A stretch of 64,000 bases of DNA from Pseudomonadota bacterium (GTDB taxonomy: Bacteria > Myxococcota_A > UBA796 > SXON01): NCBI GenBank assembly GCA_030685065.1, contig JAUXQH010000029.1, positions 62,001 to 126,000 of the forward strand, read 5' to 3'. Under the pieces are notes generated by a model. It worked only from the letters and a program-made list of their open reading frames with translations, was not told the origin of the DNA and did no database searches. This document shows positions 61,277 through 64,000 of this stretch, piece after piece. The number at the start of each line of letters is the position of its first letter. Position 1 is the first letter of the stretch. A program made the position numbers and the translations under genes.

Positions 61277-61678
61277 TCAGGTCGGCGGGCGGGTCACGAC
61301 CCAACGGTCGCCGTCCCGCTCGACGGTCGCGTCGTCACGAAACGCGACCTCCTTTCCGTCGCGCAGCAGGTCGAGGTGCACCTTGACGTACCAGCGGCGA
61401 TCCGAGCGCTGCTTCCGCGCGACGAGGCGCAGGGTACGAATGGTCCACCCTTCCATCCTCGCCAACTTCCGGACGAGGACGTCGCTCCGAACGGCTGGGA
61501 GCACCTCCTCCCAACGGAGATCCTTCCGCATCCGGCTCGCGTAGAAGTGCACCACCGCCGCCTCGGGGGTGGCGTCACCCGGGGCGAGGTCGGCGACCGC
61601 GGGCAGATCCCAGGCGGGAGCGTTCGTGTAGAATTGCCAGCCGTCCTCGGCCTCGAAGGTCTCGGGAGCGGTGAACAT
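61277..61678 (-). CDS. Small NTF2/lumazine-like protein coupled to annexin-like repeat gene
   Basis: This encodes 133 residues. The pattern ATPEAAVVHFYASRMRKDLRW, WTIRTLRLVARKQRSDRRWY and VKVHLDLLRDGKEVAFRDDA resembles the NTF2/DUF4878 (lumazine-binding-like) fold: one amphipathic helix followed by a curved sheet. It has no signal peptide and no clear catalytic residues. Its ATG overlaps the stop of the large repeat protein gene (TGATG), so the two products are probably made in fixed proportion and may act together, for example as cargo or toxin with a partner, but this is only inference. Confidence 0.68.
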   Translation of the reverse strand: MFTAPETFEAEDGWQFYTNAPAWDLPAVADLAPGDATPEAAVVHFYASRMRKDLRWEEVLPAVRSDVLVRKLARMEGWTIRTLRLVARKQRSDRRWYVKVHLDLLRDGKEVAFRDDATVERDGDRWVVTRPPT

Positions 61679-64000
61679 CAGGGCACCTGGGGGGTGAGGA
61701 GGCGCTCGACGTCCGTGCGGATGGCACCGGAGAAGAGGCCCTTGACGGACTCGGCACCGCCGAGCTGGGTGACCAGGGAGTCAAAACCGGACGGGGCGTT
61801 TCGCTTGACCCAATCGAGCACCTCGAAGGCGTGGCGCTGGCCGTCCTCCGCACGGTCGACCAGGCGCCGGACGAGCGTGGCGCGTTGTGCGTCGCTCATG
61901 TCGGCCTGGTAGGCGTGGCCGCGCACGAGGCGCGCGGCGGTGGAGCCGGAGCACTCCTGCAACACGGCGTCCCGCTGCGTAGGCGCGTACTTGAACACCA
62001 GGTACTCGATCTCCGCCTGCTCGGTCAGCGTGAAGTGGTTGCGGAGCCCCTCGAGGCCCACCTCGGCCACCATCGCCGGGACGTTGCCGTGGTCGTTCTC
62101 GAACAGGTGGATGACGGCGCGGCCGTTGTCCTGGTTCATCACGGACGCGAGCTTCCGGACCAGCTTGCCCTTCTGGGCGCCGGTGAGCCCGGCGGTGCCT
62201 TCATTGGTGACCAGCCACTCCGCGCAGGAGACCGTGACGTGGGTGTCGAGGATCGTGTCACGTTGGAAGTTGGCGCCGAGGAGCACCTTGGTGAGCTCGC
62301 GGTAGTGATCGAATTGGAATCCGTCGAAGAGGGTGTCGAGCGACACGCCCGCGAGGATCGTGCCGATCTCGCCGCTCTTGTCCCGAAGGATGGTGAGGAT
62401 CGCGGTCTCGTCCTCGTCCATCACCGCGCCCGAGAGCAGCTTGGTCACGAGCTGGCCGTTCTGTTGGGCCGTGAAGGTCCGGTGCTTGCCACGCGTGACC
62501 AGGAGCCGGGCGGCGTTGTCGTCCACCCGCTCGTCGCTGAGCTGGATCTTCCCCGCCTCGAGCAGGAGCATGAGCAGCTCGCTCTCCTCCTCCCCATTGA
62601 ACTCGCCGTAGATCATGTCCACGTCGCCCGCGGTGAGCGAGGTGAGCAGCGCCGCGTTCCCACGGAGCAGCTGGAGGATCATCGCCTCGTCCTCGTCCCC
62701 CGTGAAGCCGGCCACCATCGCGTCGAGGATCTGCCGCGCACCCACGAGGTCCGCGCTGGTGTGCTTGCCCTCGCGGACGAGGCCTCGCGCTACGTCATCG
62801 TCGAGGTCCCAGCCGTCGGGGAGCTTGTGGTGTTCCCACAGGATGGCCTGGAGGCGATCGTCCTGCTCCCCATCCACCACGTCGAGCAACAGGCTGACGA
62901 AGCTCGGGGTGAGGGCCCCTTCCGCCGCGCCCCACGCCTCGCGGAGGATGCGGAGAACGGCGTCCTCGTCCTCGTCGCCGCAGCTCCCGTCCGACAGCTC
63001 CTCGAGCAGGCGGAGGATCTCGCCGCTGGTCATCCGGGTGTGGAGGCCCTCGCCCACCAGCAGCCGCGCCGTGTTGTCGTCGATCCCGAAGCTGCGATCC
63101 GTCAGATCGATCCCGCCCTTGCCCGTGCGGTACAGGAACACGACCAGCAGATCCCACTCCTCGCCGTCGAACGCGTCCAGGATCGTCCGGAGCTTCTGCG
63201 TACCAAGCGTGTCGAGCACCTCCGGCTTGTCCCTGAACAACGTGAGCAGCGCCTGCTCGTCGTCGTTGAAGGTGCCGCCGGAGATCATCGCATCCACGAG
63301 GTGCACGAGCTGGTCCGCGGACATCGACCGGTGCAGGCCCTCCGCGATGAACAGCCGCGCACAGTCATCATCGAAGTCGTCGTGGGGGAGGACGAGGCGG
63401 GCGTTGCGCTGGAGGAGCGCGAACAGCTGGGCCTCTTCCTCGCCGTGCGTGTGATCGATGATCTCGTTGATCTTCTCGTCGGTGAGCGCGGTCAGCACGT
63501 CGGCGCGGTCGCGGAGGATCTGCATCATCCGCGTCTCGTCATCGTCCCCCGCGAAGCCCTCCATCAGCTTGTCGATGAGCTGGGTGGTGGCCGCGACGTT
63601 GAAGCCGCCGTTCCGATGGAAGCCGCGGTCGACGAAGGCCCGCGCGGCGTCGTCGTCGAAGTCGGCGTGGAGCGGCTCGAGCTGGAGCTTGTCCCGCTCG
63701 AACAGGGCCACGAACAGGCGGGTCTCCTCCTCGCCGTGGCAATGCGCGATGATCTCGTTGATCTTGGGGTCGTCCTTCCCGGTGAGGGCGTCCGCGCGAT
63801 CCATCACGAGCGTGATCATGCGGGCTTCGTCGTCGTCTCCGGCGAAGCCCTCCATCAGCTTGTCGAGCATCGCGCGGCACGCGGAGACCGGCCACCGCGC
63901 CGTGTCGCGGTGGAATCCGCGCTCGATGAACAGCCGCGCGGCGTCGTCGTCGAACTTCTCGGGCAGCGGGTCGGTCGGGAACTTGTTGTTGTTGTAGAGC
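61678..64000 (-). CDS. Large annexin-like repeat protein (5' end off window)
   Basis: The frame is open from the right edge to the TGA at 61678-61680, giving 773 visible residues; the start lies outside. It is built of about eight units of 90-97 residues, each with the consensus (F/V/I)DD(D/N)-x-AR-L-(V/F)-x-x-G-(L/F/K)H, then LM-x-GF-x-GDDDE-x-x-I-L-x-x-LR and a GEEE-x-x-L-x-x-LL segment 36 residues after the first Gly. The GDDDE...R...GEEE layout closely resembles the Ca2+-site spacing of annexin repeats. The units diverge in the C-terminal 200 residues. Annexin-like repeats occur in bacterial proteins carrying an eCIS core domain (DUF4157), but that part is not in view. Function otherwise unknown. 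Coupled to the small gene downstream. Confidence 0.72.
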   Translation of the reverse strand, partial: LYNNNKFPTDPLPEKFDDDAARLFIERGFHRDTARWPVSACRAMLDKLMEGFAGDDDEARMITLVMDRADALTGKDDPKINEIIAHCHGEEETRLFVALFERDKLQLEPLHADFDDDAARAFVDRGFHRNGGFNVAATTQLIDKLMEGFAGDDDETRMMQILRDRADVLTALTDEKINEIIDHTHGEEEAQLFALLQRNARLVLPHDDFDDDCARLFIAEGLHRSMSADQLVHLVDAMISGGTFNDDEQALLTLFRDKPEVLDTLGTQKLRTILDAFDGEEWDLLVVFLYRTGKGGIDLTDRSFGIDDNTARLLVGEGLHTRMTSGEILRLLEELSDGSCGDEDEDAVLRILREAWGAAEGALTPSFVSLLLDVVDGEQDDRLQAILWEHHKLPDGWDLDDDVARGLVREGKHTSADLVGARQILDAMVAGFTGDEDEAMILQLLRGNAALLTSLTAGDVDMIYGEFNGEEESELLMLLLEAGKIQLSDERVDDNAARLLVTRGKHRTFTAQQNGQLVTKLLSGAVMDEDETAILTILRDKSGEIGTILAGVSLDTLFDGFQFDHYRELTKVLLGANFQRDTILDTHVTVSCAEWLVTNEGTAGLTGAQKGKLVRKLASVMNQDNGRAVIHLFENDHGNVPAMVAEVGLEGLRNHFTLTEQAEIEYLVFKYAPTQRDAVLQECSGSTAARLVRGHAYQADMSDAQRATLVRRLVDRAEDGQRHAFEVLDWVKRNAPSGFDSLVTQLGGAESVKGLFSGAIRTDVERLLTPQVP

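Overview
The window is high-GC DNA (by eye about 70%) from a Gram-negative bacterium, most likely a member or close relative of the Myxococcota. The evidence is a large MopE-type metal-binding-repeat protein with a MYXO-CTERM-like tail, Asp-Thr repeat linkers, FG-GAP surface proteins, a Ser/Thr kinase fused to WD40 repeats, many short-signal lipoproteins and several PAS or HAMP sensor kinases. No rRNA, tRNA, CRISPR array, prophage or complete insertion sequence was recognised. The only transposase-like gene is a single-copy REP-type (Y1/RAYT) gene. Genes are dense on both strands, and only one gap exceeds 300 bases (about 16871-17225).

Layout. 1-4045: tail of a DT-repeat protein, nucleotidyltransferase-like protein, calcineurin-type phosphoesterase, cysteine-rich copper-storage-like protein, YkgJ-type Cys-cluster protein. 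4090-8203: translationally coupled run of a lipoprotein, a DUF1588/DUF1592-like CxxCH protein, a Tat-exported DUF1501 protein and a small CxxCH lipoprotein. 8246-11907: sulfatase-superfamily enzyme with a Thr at the nucleophile position, a beta-lactamase-fold-like protein, and a convergent secreted CARDB/DUF11-type protein. 12061-15923: FHA-winged-helix regulator coupled to a Ser/Thr kinase-WD40 protein. 15935-17969: RAYT gene, REP-like repeats, lipoprotein. 17995-21536: divergent response regulator and triple-PAS kinase, then a class III nucleotidyl cyclase. 21618-26990: TetR regulator with its own operator and a fatty-acid module (acyl-CoA dehydrogenase, high-molecular-weight FabG, thiolase). 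27025-34504: TPR-B12-radical SAM protein, GT39-type transferase, and a divergent SLC5-STAC sensor kinase with a small membrane partner. 34551-43222: DUF3160 lipoprotein, CapA-like protein, amidase, host-attachment-family protein, K+ channel-RCK, formate-THF ligase, OsmC. 43281-57262: surface and lipoproteins, including the 1286-residue MopE protein, plus YdcF, TPR and AlkD-like proteins. 57336-64000: membrane protein, HAMP kinase, small outer-membrane protein, DUF2807 lipoprotein, and a large annexin-like repeat protein running off the right edge.

Two window-wide patterns stand out. First, eleven genes have a TANNNT hexamer ending only 5-9 bases before the start codon and no Shine-Dalgarno sequence, which implies leaderless transcripts. 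Operon-internal genes instead start by stop/start overlap (GTGA, TGATG). Second, many lipoproteins begin with extremely short signal peptides that have no Lys or Arg before the lipobox Cys. Sensory and regulatory genes (three histidine kinases, one Ser/Thr kinase, one FHA regulator, one cyclase, one TetR regulator) and secreted proteins dominate. Core metabolism is represented only by the fatty-acid module and formate-THF ligase.
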